Positions 23,101 to 35,735 of a DNA stretch of 64,000 bases are shown one piece after another. Every line of letters starts with the position of its first letter. The first letter of the stretch is position 1. The translations under genes and the position numbers were made by a program. The stretch lies in contig OY821747.1 of NCBI GenBank assembly GCA_963682055.1, positions 23,310,126 through 23,374,125 on the forward strand, written 5' to 3'. Origin of the DNA: Primula veris (lineage: Eukaryota > Streptophyta > Magnoliopsida > Ericales > Primulaceae). The notes below the pieces were generated by a model. That model made no database searches and was not told the DNA's origin. It saw only the letters and a program-made list of their open reading frames with translations.

Positions 23101-26100
23101 CTTGTTATATGGTCGATCCAAAAAATTTTACACTTAAATTTTTTTAGGTGTGGTTTCTTAGGCTTGCTTCATATGGACGTTTTTCATCAGCGACTTGAAC
23201 AGGTATTGCTTTCAATGAGCCTCTTCTACAATCACTGACAACTGACTCAGATTTTAAACTCATTTGTTTCTTTCCTCAACCTCAAAATCCAGCTTATTAT
23301 CTTAAAAGCTGCATCCATACAAGTCCTCACTCATGAATTTTTTTAATGATTACAATACGAATGCAAAGCCATTAGATACTGAAGTCTTGTTGAATTTTGT
23401 AAAAAAAGAAGTTAGTGCTAATATGGATGTTGGGCTACCAACCATATTGGTGGCTTACCACGTTCTCCACATGCCAAATATTGAAAAAGAAACGAGACAA
23501 ATTCTTGCAAGCTTGTCAGTGAGATTTTATTGAATTTGGGCTAAATATTTCTTCTGGCGGGTTGTAGATGTCGAACATTATTGTTCTTCTGTAATAATCC
23601 TTCTCATGAAAAAGATGATAAAGAATGTGGCTAGAAATAAAAATAATTGATGATAGTAATGAAATTTGTTCCCATTTTTGACAATACTAGCATTTTGGAT
23701 GGTAGGAGTATGGAGCTCATGTCATCTCCACTGTTCCAACTGTACCATATGTTTTTGAGTACTCAGACGGAAGGTATGCCATTCATTGTCTTTTTTTATA
23801 GTTCCTTTTCCACAATTAAACTACCACATGATTTACTAATCTATATATGTTGGTGCCTTTGTTAGCAAATTACAAGTTCAAAATCCTGCTCAACTTCCAT
23901 CAAGTCCAAAGCAACGTGTAACAAAAACATGGGAACCGACTGTTATTGCCACGATTATTATTCCTAGTGAGTAAGCTCTCTTCCAACTCAATACCTTGAT
24001 TTTTAACTTTTTTTAATCATCGAGCTCGTCTTTGTTTATCATGTTTTGTGTGTTCAAAGTGAATAAAGGACTATTTCCCAGTAAGTGACCTATTTTACAC
24101 TTGTTTCTCATTTAAGTGCTAGCGTGAATTTTTTATTCCCATTTAATGGCATTGCATACTGTTTAGCGTGCATAATCAAAATTAATTAATTAAACAATAT
24201 GCCAATCCAAAATTAGTTTATTGAAGTGCATACCCATCGAAAGTGAAAACAGTTAATTGAGAAGTATGCCTATGAGAAATCAGTTCGTTGAAGTGTGTGC
24301 CCATCAAAAGTACCACTAAATGGAAATAACGTTTTCTTCTGAGTAAATGGGAATGAAGTTCGAACTATACCACTTCATAAGTATTTTCTGTACTTAATAA
24401 GTAATGTTTGTTCGTAAAGGTATGTGGGGGCAGTTATCACACTTTGCTCGGAACGAAGAGGAGAACAGTTAGAATACTCTTTTATAGACAGGTACGCCGT
24501 TCCTTAGCATAATCCTAAAAACTCCGCTAGAATAGTATTTTAACAACTGTTTAGACAAACAATTATATTATGATTATTACTTATGTTTTTTTATGCAGTC
24601 AGCGCGCTTTTATGAAATACCGGATCCCTTTGAGGGAAATTGTTGTTGACTTCTATAATGAACTGAAGAGTATTACATCGGGATATGCCTCATTCGACTA
24701 TGAAGATTCAGAGTAATTTTTAATGCCTTCCATTCTATTAAGAATTTACGTAGTTGAAGACGACTTTAAATGTGTGATATTTTTATACCTGAAAAGGTAA
24801 AGGCTTATTCGTTTTTCAAATAGCATCTTTTTGTATATTTTCCTCCAGTTATCAAGCCTCTGATTTGGTGAAACTCGATCTTCTCTTGAATGGTCAACCA
24901 ATTGATGCAATGGCAACAATTGTTCATAATTTGAAGGCTCAACGAATTGGTAAAGAACTCGTAGAGAAGCTCAAAAAATTTATTGACAGGTTAAACTTTT
25001 TTTCTGGGGAATGCTTAATATTCTGGTGAATCTACTTATTTGATCTTTAGTAGTTGATTTTTTAACTTTCAATATGAACAGGCAAATGTTTGAGATAACA
25101 ATACAAGCTGCTATAGGATCAAAGGTTGTTGCACGGGAGACGTAAGTTCTAGTTTAATTTATTTGTTTTGTTTCTGCTTCTAAATAAGAGTGTAGAACTC
25201 CTGTTTCTCTTGTTGGTGAGTCTGATGAACGACCTATAGGAGAATGCAATAACTTTTTATGTTTCTGTTATGAATATTTTCTTCACAAATTACACTTCTA
25301 AAGAACAAGGACTGTAACAGATGGGTGGTAACTAATATATATGGAGATATTTTGGGTTTTGACTGATCCTTTCCCCTTACTAAACGACTTAGTTTATAAT
25401 AGTCCCTTTTTGCTGCATTTCAGTCATGGAAAGTATAAACTCTGCTTGGATTATATAGACTTTAGCAATCTATAAGTTGAGATTTACTTCAGTTTGTGAC
25501 TTTAGCTAAGGGCCTAAGGTTTCCTACACTATAGTCTCCTGTACAATCATGATTCACTTGTATCCAATAATAGCACCGTATACTGCCATGCATTTTTTTA
25601 GTTTCAATCCTTAGCGTATGATTTTTGTCCAATTTAGTACTAAATCATTGACTGGTGTAAAGTTTGTCCAATTTTTGTCCAATTTTTGTCCAGTTTAGTA
25701 CTATAGTCTCGGTCATTTTGGAAAAATAAATTTGTCCACCCATGTAAATAATGGGTTTTGTACTAAATTGACCAAAACAGAAATATGTACATAGTCTTAT
25801 AAGATGGTAATACATGATATACTAAATTGAATGTGCAGACCCTAATAAACTTCTCTAGCTGGCATGTCTATTTAAATGCAAGATGAGGTGTTTTTTTTTT
25901 TTATAAAAAAATATTTAGATTTTTCATTTCATGGCGAGAGAGAGCATGATAAAGGTCCTGAGAGTGGTTGAGATATGTGTCTTGTTGTTTCTTTTACAAC
26001 CTGCAATTTAGTTTAACTAATCCTGTGCATTTACTTATGCCAGGGTTTCAGCTATGAGAAAGAATGTTCTGGCAAAATGTTACGGAGGAGATGTGAGTCG

Positions 26101-26209
26101 AAAGAGGAAGTTGTTAGAAAAGCAAAAGGAAGGGAAGAAACGAATGAAAAGGGTGGGCTCGGTCGATATTCCTCAAGAAGCTTTTCATCAACTATTGAAG
26201 GTCTCATAA
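17101..26209 (+). CDS. GUF1: translation factor GUF1, mitochondrial (EF4/LepA-type GTPase)
   Basis: Twelve exons: 17101-17412, 20623-21013, 21743-22102, 22913-23069, 23148-23202, 23706-23773, 23866-23970, 24420-24491, 24599-24712, 24849-24989, 25082-25141, 26044-26209. They total 2,001 nt, 666 aa plus stop, and every GT-AG junction keeps frame. The first 60 residues are basic and serine-rich, fitting a mitochondrial presequence. GTPase motifs: AHVDHGKST (70-78), RERGIT, DTPGH (146-150), NKID (200-203), SAK (231-233). Then come domain II, the LepA-specific [13 protein letters not shown] block, an EF-G domain V-like region, and the LepA C-terminal domain ([29 protein letters not shown]). LepA/EF4 acts on the ribosome and helps translation under stress; GUF1 is the mitochondrial form. 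Intron 1 is 3.2 kb and repeat-filled. The gene appears intact. Confidence 0.93.
17446..18445. repeat. three diverged copies of a ~250-bp repeat in GUF1 intron 1
   Basis: Copies at about 17446-17690, 17898-18160 and 18196-18445 share, in order, AATTAACTGTAGGGTATAAAA, GAGTACTAAACAGGACTTTTT, TTCTTGTTTAAG, GTAACTGGTAAA and AACACTAGGATAAGAAG (small variants). All are direct repeats, so they look like a local tandem array that decayed. They are non-coding and intronic. Confidence 0.75.
18653..18758. repeat. 53-bp tandem duplication in GUF1 intron 1
   Basis: Two units starting at 18653 and 18706 (core GTCTATGTCCCTGTAAGTCA), nearly identical, so a recent slippage or unequal exchange. A second intronic direct duplication links about 18895-18985 with 19500-19590 (shared ...GTTGCCG.AGACAATAA). 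Confidence 0.8.
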
Positions 26210-27640
26210 TGTATTGTTCTGTTGTAACAAACATATATTTATTTTTTGATTTCTTTAAAATTTTGTTTTCTAACTACACAGTTAAGGTGATCGAATTCCG
26301 ATATCATTTTTGTTGCACATGAAATATGAGAATACTTTTAGGATAAGAGTTTAGAATAGGAAATAAGATAGTAAAGATGCCATCATTTCTCATCTGAATA
26401 TTTATTAGTTATCAATATACTTGTTAACTTTCTCATTTCATTTTAATTTGTTAATTGCCTAGCCGTCCTTCCTTTTACTGGTGAAATTTAGGAACTGATT
26501 TCTACTAATAGTTTTTGACGATATTCCTTTGCTTCAAGAATTTTTATCTACTAAGTTGGCAAGTTGGGGCGCACTTTAGTGAGTTTGTAAGACAGATGGG
26601 GAAATAGTTTGTAACATGCTGTTTGCCTTCAAAAAAATAACTTATCAGAGATTAAGATTCCGACCACGCTGTTTGCCTTAAAAAAATATAACTTATCACA
26701 GATTAGGATTCCGATCATTTTGTGTGAAAGTTAAAACTTTGGTTTAGAAAAGTACTTAATTAGACTTTCGCATGGACGTCATCTTAAGTATTGTAATCTG
26801 CAGAAGGCACTAATATCTCCCAAAGGTTAGACCACTTAAAACACAAATTTCAGTTGCAGCTTCGAACCTAAGTCCTTCTAAGAATAAAATATGGAGAAAT
26901 AGCTTCAGAATTATATCAGTCATAAGCCTAAATGCAGCATTTTCATTGGTACGTGATAGGAGGCTTTTATCAACTTGATTTTATTCCATCTTGTAGGGAA
27001 TGAGATTGAATTACCTGTACACAATATTATGATCGATACAAGGAGAAACATGCGATTAGCGATACCCAAAAAAGATCGTTTATTTATTTATGATTGAGCG
27101 AAATAAAGCCAGAGATTTTGAAAAAAAGTTTATTTTCTGTTTTTTCTTTCGCAACTGAAATTGCCTTCATAGGCAGCTAATATGAGCAATATTCGCCATT
27201 CTTACTTTTACATGGTAGACGAAATAAGTTACATGGATATATATACATTAACTAAGTTTAAGGCAACAATGAATAAAGATGAAGACATTTGATGGAAAAA
27301 AATTGAGAAAAGATGAAGCTGAGCTGATAATTACATGGTTATAAGTTTGCCTTCACAAACACATGCGAAATAACACATTTGCCTTTGGTAACAGGCTCAA
27401 GTTTACAACAAAACATACTACAGATGTCCATAAATGTTTTACACCAATTTACCAACCAAAAATATTTGCATAAATGTGAATATTTTATTTTTCTTTGTCA
27501 AAAAATCATAATTAAAAAATATAGAATAAGCTGCTGCAGTCCAATGTACGTAGAACAAGCTGCCGCAGTCGGAGCCCCTGGTGACCCTCAGAAATGGTTT
27601 AGACCAACAGACTTATCATTTTTTCCTTGGAAAATCCGGT
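26210..27640. other. intergenic between convergent GUF1 and HD-Zip genes
   Basis: Holds both 3' UTRs. A ~48-bp imperfect tandem duplication lies at about 26621-26715 (core CTTATCACAGATTAGGATTCCG). No other gene or element is recognised. Confidence 0.45.
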
Positions 27641-30600
27641 CTAATTATGAAAATGTTGTTGCTCAGGCCATTGCCAAAACCCCGTCTGATCCTCCATACC
27701 ACTGAAATCGTTACAATACCCTTCATCTTGAACCGTCTGATCAATCTTTTGGAACTCTAGACCGTCCGATCTCGACGAGTTTTGCAATATATGGGTGAGG
27801 CTAGTAGGTGTTGTCCCATAAACATTTTTGTTGGTAAATAAGTGATGATGAGAAAATAATGAATTGTTATTGTCTAGTAGTAATGCTTGGGGTGGTGGTG
27901 ATGTGGCCAAATTAACATCACAATTGTCATCAGTATTAGTCCCATTGTTCCATGAGTTTTGATCATTTTCTTTATTGTTGAGGTTAAGGTGTCCATTTGA
28001 TTCTCTCTCTTTTAGTGCCAATAGCTGCAATAAATTCATAGTGCCAGTCGGTATATATTTAGTATGAGTTTCATTTCTTACTTATTACATTTTTTTTAGT
28101 TTAACGGATAATATTGGTTACTTCGATGTCTATTTATCAATTCACCAGACCAGATTGTGAAGCAAATTACTGATACAATAGTGAATCCTATCCCAAATCC
28201 CAATACCAAAGAAAATCCTTTAATATTTGAATAAACTTTCAAATTTGGTGTACTGTCTATATTTGAACCCGTTATAACTTGTCTCATTGTTTAAATCGTT
28301 TGATGTTGCAATTTCTGTATACAAATTTGGATAATGATCAAGTTTTACAAGAAAGATTCACGCACACATTATTCATGTAAGCTATATCAATCCCAAGTGA
28401 ATTGGTTATAAGTTTGAAATAAAACTGTTTTTTATATTGTACCGTGAAATTCTTTATGAAGCACTTTCATGTTTTAATTCGGTGACACACAGTTTAGTCC
28501 AAAGAAAAAACTCTCATTTAACATGTCTCTGAAAATCAATCTGACCGATTAATGTTAAAAACTCAGTTAATTACAGTACTTAAGTTTACATGTAAATTAG
28601 TACTATAAATACTTATTTTTTTAAAAGTCCTCTAGTATGACCCAGAATAAATCATTCCTTGATTGAAAATGGTGAGTTAGAAGTAAGAACTACTGTGGAT
28701 TTCCTTTTTACAAAAACTTGAACACTATGTTTGAAAATTTCATATAGGTTAATAGGTTCAGTTAAAATTATTTTCAAAATTCAGAAACAAAACCCTTTTG
28801 TTTGGTTGCTAAAAAAAGGCGTTAATTATTTATAAATTGGGCAAAATGTGGTTTATTGGGCAAGTAGAATTATTGTGAATGCATATTTGTTAGCAAGCTT
28901 GAAGGTTATTTCTTTTGGTTTATGTAACATGATACAATTAAAAGTTTTAGAGTTCATGAATCCAAAAAAAAAAACTATGAAACCAAATTTATTTGCTCAA
29001 AATCTTGTAGACAAAGAAGCTCAAAGCCTAACCTCATCATGAAGCTTCTTGTTCTGAGTTTGTAAGCCGTCATTTTCCCCTTTAAGAGCCTCAAACTTCC
29101 TCTTCAGCACTTCATAATCTCTTTCCAACTGCTTAGTCTTCCATCGCGCCCTACGGTTCTGGAACCATATCGCCACCTGTCTCGGCTGTAGCCCAATGGC
29201 ACGTGCCAACTGGACCTTCCTCTCGGGCTCAAGCTTGTTCCCAAGCTCAAAACTCTTTTCAAGTGCCCTCACTTGTTCCATACTTAGCCTCCTTTTCTTT
29301 TCCCCTAGAGGAGAACCATCGTCCGACATATCATCATCTCCACCGTTCATCATTGTCTCTTGGTCACATTTGGTCCCGACCTCTGAAAACGACATTGATC
29401 TTCTCATTTGGGCCGATGGCACGCCTGAAAGAAAATGAATTATCCTAACATTTGAGTACATAAGAGTGTAGTTAATTAATATAAGGAAGCAAAGTTTTTG
29501 AGTCAGTTAATTAAGAATCATTTCACTTCAAGAATGAATATATTTTGATAAAACGAAAAGCAACAGAGACATTCAACTACAATTCAATTAATGTAGTTAC
29601 AAAGACATTTTTGCACTAAAGAAAATCTCATATTAGCACTTATGTAAAAGAGAATGACTTGACAGAAATAGGTTTGGAACATATTTCAACACCAAATTTT
29701 GTAGAATATTGAATACCGAATCTCTGTCTACAAAAACCAAAAACAACTACCCACAACACTCCAAAAGTGTAAATATATAATAGACATGTCAATCATTTAG
29801 TACTTTTAACAGAAATATTTTCTTTGCTAACCTTTATAATGTGAAAGAAAATGCAAGCTTAAATTAGTTCCATTGCTCAATGTACTTTTAATGCATACAT
29901 CATTACAAACTAACATTATCAAGGATTTGTTAGTGTTGTACTATTATCATGTAAGCCAAAATAAAAACCAATTAAGCAGCTGCCTCTTTTCAATCTACAG
30001 GATGGATCAAACATAAATTTTCTATATTTTTGGCTAAATTATGAGCTAAAAGTCCAGTAAAATGTTATCATCCTATTATATATTCTGACAATGAAGCTTA
30101 TAAGTTATACTAAATACTTGTAGTATATTTTGGCAGAAAGCAACAAAAAAAAAAAAAATTTAAATTTGAACAAGTAAATGACATCAGCTTACAAGCTTAT
30201 GAAACAATTATTCTTGTAAGCACTTATATATTTTTAGAATTGTGTACAGAATTGCCAACAACTTTAAAGCCTAACTATTCTTAGAATTTTGCTTAGTATT
30301 GTCTCTTGAACGACGCTCCTAGCTCCTATGTAAATATTAAGTGATCGTAGCCCACGCGTTACGTATGTGATACGTATATAAATAGGATTCCGGACAAATG
30401 AATTTAAAATTTAAAAAAATATAAAAAATGATGGAATGAATATAGTAAATTAATAATCATATATAAGGAGTAATAGAAGTACGTGTGAGAAATAACATAT
30501 TTGTTTAGTTATTTATCTATTTGAATTGTATTATGATATATGAGTAATTAGTAAATTAGAATAGGGGTATTTTTTGAAAAAATGGGTAAAACTTGACAGT

Positions 30601-31085
30601 TTCATTTCTTTTGAGTTGACTTATATTAATAGTATGATATAAATATATAATGATCTACCTCGATATACCCTAACAAATTAGGTCTCGACAAATCTCTTCA
30701 TGAGACATATATCATTACCCATTTAGAAAATTGATCATTTCGTACATATTGTTAATTATCAAAACCATATTGTTAATTACTCTATTTTAAAATTGATACT
30801 ACTTATTACTCTTTGTATTTAACATTAATGCTTACTGACGTTGACATATACCAAATCTTAAACAAAAATCATATATTGATCAGGTTTTTGATTATTAATA
30901 CCGAAAGTATGTAAATGAACAATAACTTTCTGAAAAAATATAGAGAGAGAGAGATGACCTTGAAAGTCTTGGGGAGAGCATGGAGGAAGAAGAATGGAAG
31001 GGTGAATTTCTTGATGACGTGGCTGAAACATATAGTGGTTTTGATCATGAGTTGATGATGCAAATGCCACATTATCAAATATCAT
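27641..31085 (-). CDS. HD-Zip class I transcription factor (ATHB3/13/20/23 group)
   Basis: Three exons on the minus strand: 31085-30959, 29424-29033, 28024-27641 (300 aa plus stop; phases close). The N terminus ([16 protein letters not shown] ... [10 protein letters not shown]) resembles the group's conserved start. An acidic stretch ([11 protein letters not shown]) precedes the homeodomain, about residues 85-140, with [10 protein letters not shown] and helix 3 [16 protein letters not shown]. An adjoining leucine zipper has leucines at 142, 149, 156, 163 and 170, exactly seven apart. The C terminus [12 protein letters not shown] matches the group's aromatic tail. Such proteins dimerise and bind CAAT(A/T)ATTG-type sites to regulate growth and stress responses. 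Intron 1 (1.5 kb) holds a dispersed repeat. Best match by eye is ATHB20/ATHB3; paralogue identity is not certain. Confidence 0.92.
30345..30650 (+). repeat. dispersed repeat copy 1 (inside HD-Zip intron 1)
   Basis: Starts with CCCACGCGTTACG, then ATTCCGGACAAAT, a middle ATGAGTAATTAGTAAA block, and ends TTTGAGTTGACTTATATTAATAG. The same blocks in the same order recur at 54560-54905 and, inverted, at 47550-47826, 48025-48370 and 55345-55690. No coding capacity and no clear terminal inverted repeats. Confidence 0.7.
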
Positions 31086-31300
31086 TATTATTGCTTTTCA
31101 CACAAATATTTGCTTTGATTTAAATTTGATCTCTCTAATTAAAAAGTTTGTAATGATAATGAGTTCAAAAGTCTTTACACTTATGAAGAGAAAGAGCTAG
31201 AGAGATATAGAGATGGGATTGTGGAGACAGTGCGTGAGAGATTAAGTGTGGTGTATTTATTTTATTTTTATTTTTATTTAGGGAAACTTAGCTAGACTTA
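31086..31300 (-). promoter_or_regulatory. HD-Zip 5' UTR and core promoter
   Basis: Read on the minus strand, a CT-rich leader (about 31140-31230) precedes the ATG, and AATAAATAC at about 31251-31259 could serve as the TATA box. Inferred from composition and position only. Confidence 0.35.
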
Positions 31301-32289
31301 CAACCTGTTTACTTAGGTGACACATTTTATTATTATTATTTTTACTTGGCACAAACTTTGAATCAGTATGTAACGTTACAAATTTATTTTTTTACCAAAA
31401 CAATTTGAAAATAAATTTAATCTAGTTTTTTTTTTTTTTGAAATATATGAATTTAACCTAGTTGATGAAGGAAAAATTGGAGACATGCGTTTTATATAAA
31501 TAAGTTCTCAACCTAATACAAATCGGTCCTTTAATTTCTCTCAATACTCATATTTCGTTTACCTAAAGGTTTTGCCCGTTATAGATACAATTAGTAATTA
31601 GTTCAAGTTGAATTTTAAAGTCAACTGTTTTTTTTTTTAGGAGTATGCACGTGGGATGAACATTAGTAGATGTAGTTGCATCTCACCTTCAGTGTCTTAT
31701 GCAGAAATTTATTTATTTTTAACATTTAAAACTTTTAGAAATTTTCTTTCATCCGTTTCAAATAATAAGGCTATGTTTACATTTCGGGCTGTTTCACTTT
31801 ATAAGTCCATTTTTCACAAATAGAAATATTCTTTTAGTTAATTTTACATATTTTCCCTTCTTACATTAAATTTATTAAAGTATGAGCATGAACAAATTTT
31901 CCAATTATGAGTAAAATTAGTGTATAATTATTAGGTTTCTTTAAATTGTGGAATATTCGTTAAATTGGAACGGAAGCAATGATATTCTAGCTAAATCGTT
32001 TTTTTTTTCAGTGTATCAGAATTCTTAGAAACAATCAAATGGCAAAAGGAAGACAAAATATATGCAAGGATCTTTCACAACAATTCACTTTATCATGTCA
32101 AATTTTTTTTAAAATTCCACTTTATCATGTCATATTAATCACCTAAAGAGCATTCGAATCACACTTTTTAAACTTAACTTTTTTTAAATTTGATAAACTT
32201 ATTTGTAAAAAACCATTCACATCACACTTATTTGTAATAAGATTTTCACTCATGATTTGAGAATTTTTTTGGAAAGATTGATAATGCTA
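31301..32289. other. intergenic, nothing recognised
   Basis: AT-rich sequence with poly-T and poly-A runs. Neither strand shows a gene, tRNA or terminal-inverted-repeat element I could support. Confidence 0.4.
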
Positions 32290-32524
32290 CTCCCTTCGTT
32301 CCCGATTAATTCTTCTTTACGAAATTACGTGTAATTTTGACCGGGTTATAACATGTATCATAATTGTCGAAATTAAAAATTTCAAAACTAAATCATATAA
32401 TTTAATGTTTGAACTATATGATTAACTTTTAAAAAATTTCATTCCGATAATTTTGATACAAATTATTATCCAGTTAAAATTATACATAGTTTCGTAATGT
32501 ATAATTAATTGAAAACGGACGGAG
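32290..32524. mobile_element. Stowaway-type MITE, 235 bp, with TA duplication
   Basis: Begins CTCCCTTCGTTCCCGA and ends inverted CGGACGGAG, with TA on both sides (32288-32289 and 32525-32526), matching the Tc1/mariner Stowaway pattern. The interior (TTTAATGTTTGAACTATATG) is shared with the 235-bp copy at 45043-45277. Confidence 0.88.
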
Positions 32525-32526
32525 TA

Positions 32527-33981
32527 TATATGCGCATGTGATTAAATATTAACGCACTAACTTCTAAACAATTATAAAACAATGAAAAAAGTAAGTACAA
32601 AATTACTTTTAGCCACAAAGATACTGTACAATCATTGTGGCACAGAATTTCACGCAACAAAAGTATAAAAATGATATACTTTTTAGCCTGCCACAATTGA
32701 ATTATAAAAAGCATTCACCTTTAATTCTACCCATTTCGGAATGGACATTGGGTTAATAATATTTTTATTCAGATGTCAATATTGTTATAAAATTTTTAAC
32801 TCTAAGCCCCCTTACAATTAATAAAAAAATTGTAACTTTTGTGTAATTTTTTCTTTTACTTAATACTTCAAACAAATACTAAAAAAAACCTAAAGAAACA
32901 TTTTTAAGCTGTTTTTTTACACTTTAATATCTTTCTCGTGTAGATTATAATATTTTTTTAAGCTTAAAAACAACTTTTAAGCTCTTTTTTATAATTTAAT
33001 ATGTTTTTTTCATAGATTATAAGTATTTTTTAAAATTAAAAACAATATTTAAGCTCTTTTTTATTGGGCCGACGAGCGACTGAAACTTAAATTAGTTTTG
33101 ATCCAGCACTTCTATTCGAAAAATCTTATAAAAAAATGACCACTAGCTAATATTCTTATTCAGAATTCAGTTATTGGGTAATATTTATTGGTGCGCTTCG
33201 CCAGAGTACAACTTACAACGTATGCATGGTTGGATAGAGTTTATTTTACAAATTAATAACAATAAAGTTGGAAATTTAAGATATCAAATGGAGTGTTACA
33301 ATTTTTAATTAAGAAAGCGAGAAAAATAGATTTCTTCTTACTAAATATTATAGCTAATATTTCCTTATTATAGTGTTTCAGCCCACGGAGACAACCAAAA
33401 AAATCCGACCACTCTTAGCGGAAACTGCATATTGTAATATATATCTGACTTCTGTTCTCCAGTACCAAAAGTTGTACATTTATTAATTGTTCAATCAAGT
33501 TTTACCGATACCTAACGATTAGAAATTTGTATCAGTTCAAGCTATTGCTAAGGGATCGTTCCATGATATGAGACCAAAATTTATAGCTACAATTGTCACT
33601 GGACCTTATTTGCATACAAGTTTAATTTAACATGTACTATTTTATAGCTCACCAGTGAGTGAGACGTTTCTTATCTAATGCAATCAGGGCAGGAAAAAAA
33701 ATTAGATAGTGAAAGATCATGCTTGATCAAAGCAACATATTAGGCACCCAAAAAAAGGGAAAAAACAAAAGAAAACAGCCAATTCATTTGTTGGACCACA
33801 TGTCTTGTCTATAAAGAAACTGCCAGATCGTATAAATTTCAACTATTGGTTCAAAATCAAATCGGTATGATTAATTATATACAAGCTGTTAGAAAATTTA
33901 ACGTTTTATTGGATCATGTTCTAAACATCAACCTGAATAAAAAATCTATAAAATTTATTTTTAGCCTTTTGTTTGAAATCA
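32527..33981. other. intergenic with a ~72-bp tandem repeat
   Basis: At about 32909-33063 a unit starting AAGCT(C/G)TTTTTT and containing TAGATTATAA repeats about 2.2 times. The rest is AT-rich with no recognised feature up to the gypsy target duplication CTAAC at 33982-33986. Confidence 0.5.
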
Positions 33982-33986
33982 CTAAC

Positions 33987-34100
33987 TGGCGAGCCTATTT
34001 TTCTTACAAGGCTCGGCTTAATCAATTCGCGTCGGCTCCAATCTTTCGAGGTGTCCGTCGTAGAATATATCTGCTTCGACGAGGGGATGCTCTCCGTTCC
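33987..34100 (-). repeat. truncated 3' LTR of the gypsy element (114 bp)
   Basis: Collinear with 40454-40567 without a gap, then similarity stops abruptly after CTCCGTTCC. The retained piece is the R/U5-side end in element sense; the rest of the LTR, including all of U3, is missing, as is the polypurine tract. This fits a deletion with its right break at 34100/34101. Confidence 0.85.
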
Positions 34101-34424
34101 AGAGGTGGTTCCCCTGACCCCTCGAGCTCTTTCAGATGAAGAAGATGAAGACGAGGCAAGACAGGGCTAGGGTAGTTTTAGCTTTTCGTTCTCGATGTAA
34201 TTTCTTTTATGTACTTAGCTTGTAATAGCTTTTCATTAAATGAAATGAAAAACAATTTTGGCCTGTTGGACTTGTCTTTATTCTTCTGTTTTTTTTTTTT
34301 TTTTACTTCCATTGTGTGTTTCATATGTATACGTGCTCCCAAATGAGTGGGCCCTTATACTTCGGCGTTGGGGCGCTCATTTTATATAACTCACAATTCG
34401 AATTAACATTTTTAGAAATCTGAC
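34101..34424 (+). other. gypsy 3' region with the tail of a possible antisense frame
   Basis: On the plus strand, opposite to gag-pol, a frame ends with the acidic tail ALSDEEDEDEARQG and a TAG at about 34168-34170, followed by T-rich sequence and ATTAAATGAAATG, which resembles a plant 3' end. Extra antisense frames between pol and the 3' LTR are known in Tat elements. Its start would lie in the deleted part. Identification is by position only. Confidence 0.4.
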
Positions 34425-34428
34425 ACAA

Positions 34429-34735
34429 GTATAGGCTCGGGTGTTCTGAAACACTTGTAAAATTTAAATGAACTGAAAAATTCAAATAAGTAGGAACCGG
34501 GATGCCGTATAGGCTCGGGTGTTCTGAAACACTTGTAAAAATTTAAATGAACTGAAAAATTCAAATAAATAGAAACGGGGTGCCGTATAGGCTCGGGTGT
34601 TCTGAAACACTTGTAAAATTTAAATGAACTGAAAATTTTAAATAAATAGAAACCGGGGTGCCGTATAGGCTCGGGTGTTCTGAAACACTTGTAAAATTTA
34701 AGTAAAGAGAAACCGGGGTAATTTCGAAATGACAA
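34429..34735. repeat. 78-bp tandem repeat in the gypsy 3' region, about 4 copies
   Basis: Units start at 34429, 34507, 34585 and 34663, exactly 78 bp apart, each opening GTATAGGCTCGGGTGTTCTG. The last unit is partial. It is transcribed as 3' UTR of the element. Tandem arrays here are common in Tat elements and can seed satellites. Confidence 0.9.
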
Positions 34736-34808
34736 CAGTTTCATTCATAAAGCCTTCAGGCATATTTACATCATATTCGTATTTACAGCAAAACACAAAG
34801 GTCGAGCC

Positions 34809-35735
34809 CTACTGATAGTACTTTCTTAGGTTGTTGACGTTCCAAGGGCGATCCACCGGGACATCGTTGGGAAGGCGACCCAACAGGTAGGCCCCGTTCC
34901 CTACTGCCCCGAGGATTCGATAGGGGCCTTTCCAGTTGGGGCCTAGCTTGCCGTCGGACTGTACTCTCGTGTTGTTGTTTACTTTCCGTAACACGAGATC
35001 TTCATCTTGAAAACGCCTTGCGTTCACTCTTTTGTTATAGGATCGGCCCAGTTCGTTCTTATACTCGGCGTTATGGATGGCCGCGACTTCCCTTCGTTCT
35101 TCAGCATATTCGAGCTCGAGGCCCATCATTTTTTCGTTCAGTCCGTTCTTCACCATGTCGGTTCTGAGAGAGGGGAGTCCGATTTCTAACGGGATGATAG
35201 CTTTCATCCCGTAGGTGAGGTTATAGGGCGTCTGTTGAGTGCCCCTTCTTTTCGTCGTCCGGTAGGCCCATAGGACGTGCTGCAGTTCATCGGCCCATCG
35301 TCCTTTGGACTCATCCAGCCTCTTTTTTATTCCGTCAAGAACGGTCTTATTCGACACCTCAGCTTGTCCGTTGCTTTGGGGATATGAAGGGGTGGAGTAA
35401 TAGCTTCTGATGTGGTACTTCGTGTACATCGCTTTTAATTTAGCTCCGGTGAACTGGCCCCCATTATCTGCAACTATCGAGTAGGGGATTCCAAATCTTG
35501 TGATCACATCTCTCCAGAGGAACCTGATCACTTCGGCCTCCGTTATCTTGGCTAATGCCACGGCTTCTACCCACTTTGAGAAGTAGTCGGTGACCATGAG
35601 GAGGAACTTTTTCCCCCCGGGGCCTGAGGGAATGGTCCGACGATATCCATGCCCCATTGTGCGAATGGCCAAGGCGAGGTCACACTGCTCATTTTTTGGG
35701 CCGGGGCTCGAGGCATGGGCGCATATTTTTGACAC
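34809..35735 (-). pseudogene. gypsy integrase, out of frame with the rest of pol
   Basis: About 300 residues with the integrase core: MVTDYFSKWVEA, VADNGGQFTG and NGQAEVSNKT supply the D,D,E triad; then WADELQHVLWAYRTTKR and a C-terminal domain ending PWNVNNLRKYYQ. The N-terminal H2C2 finger lies in the other frame, in the preceding open frame. The frame changes at about 35608-35618, within adjacent T and C runs (plus sense), consistent with one lost base. Integrase joins element DNA to the host chromosome; a protein broken between finger and core would not function. Confidence 0.85.

Noticed and set aside
28096..28287. 63-codon minus-strand frame with a hydrophobic stretch
   Set aside because: It lies in HD-Zip intron 2, between well-supported exons, with no splice or domain evidence.
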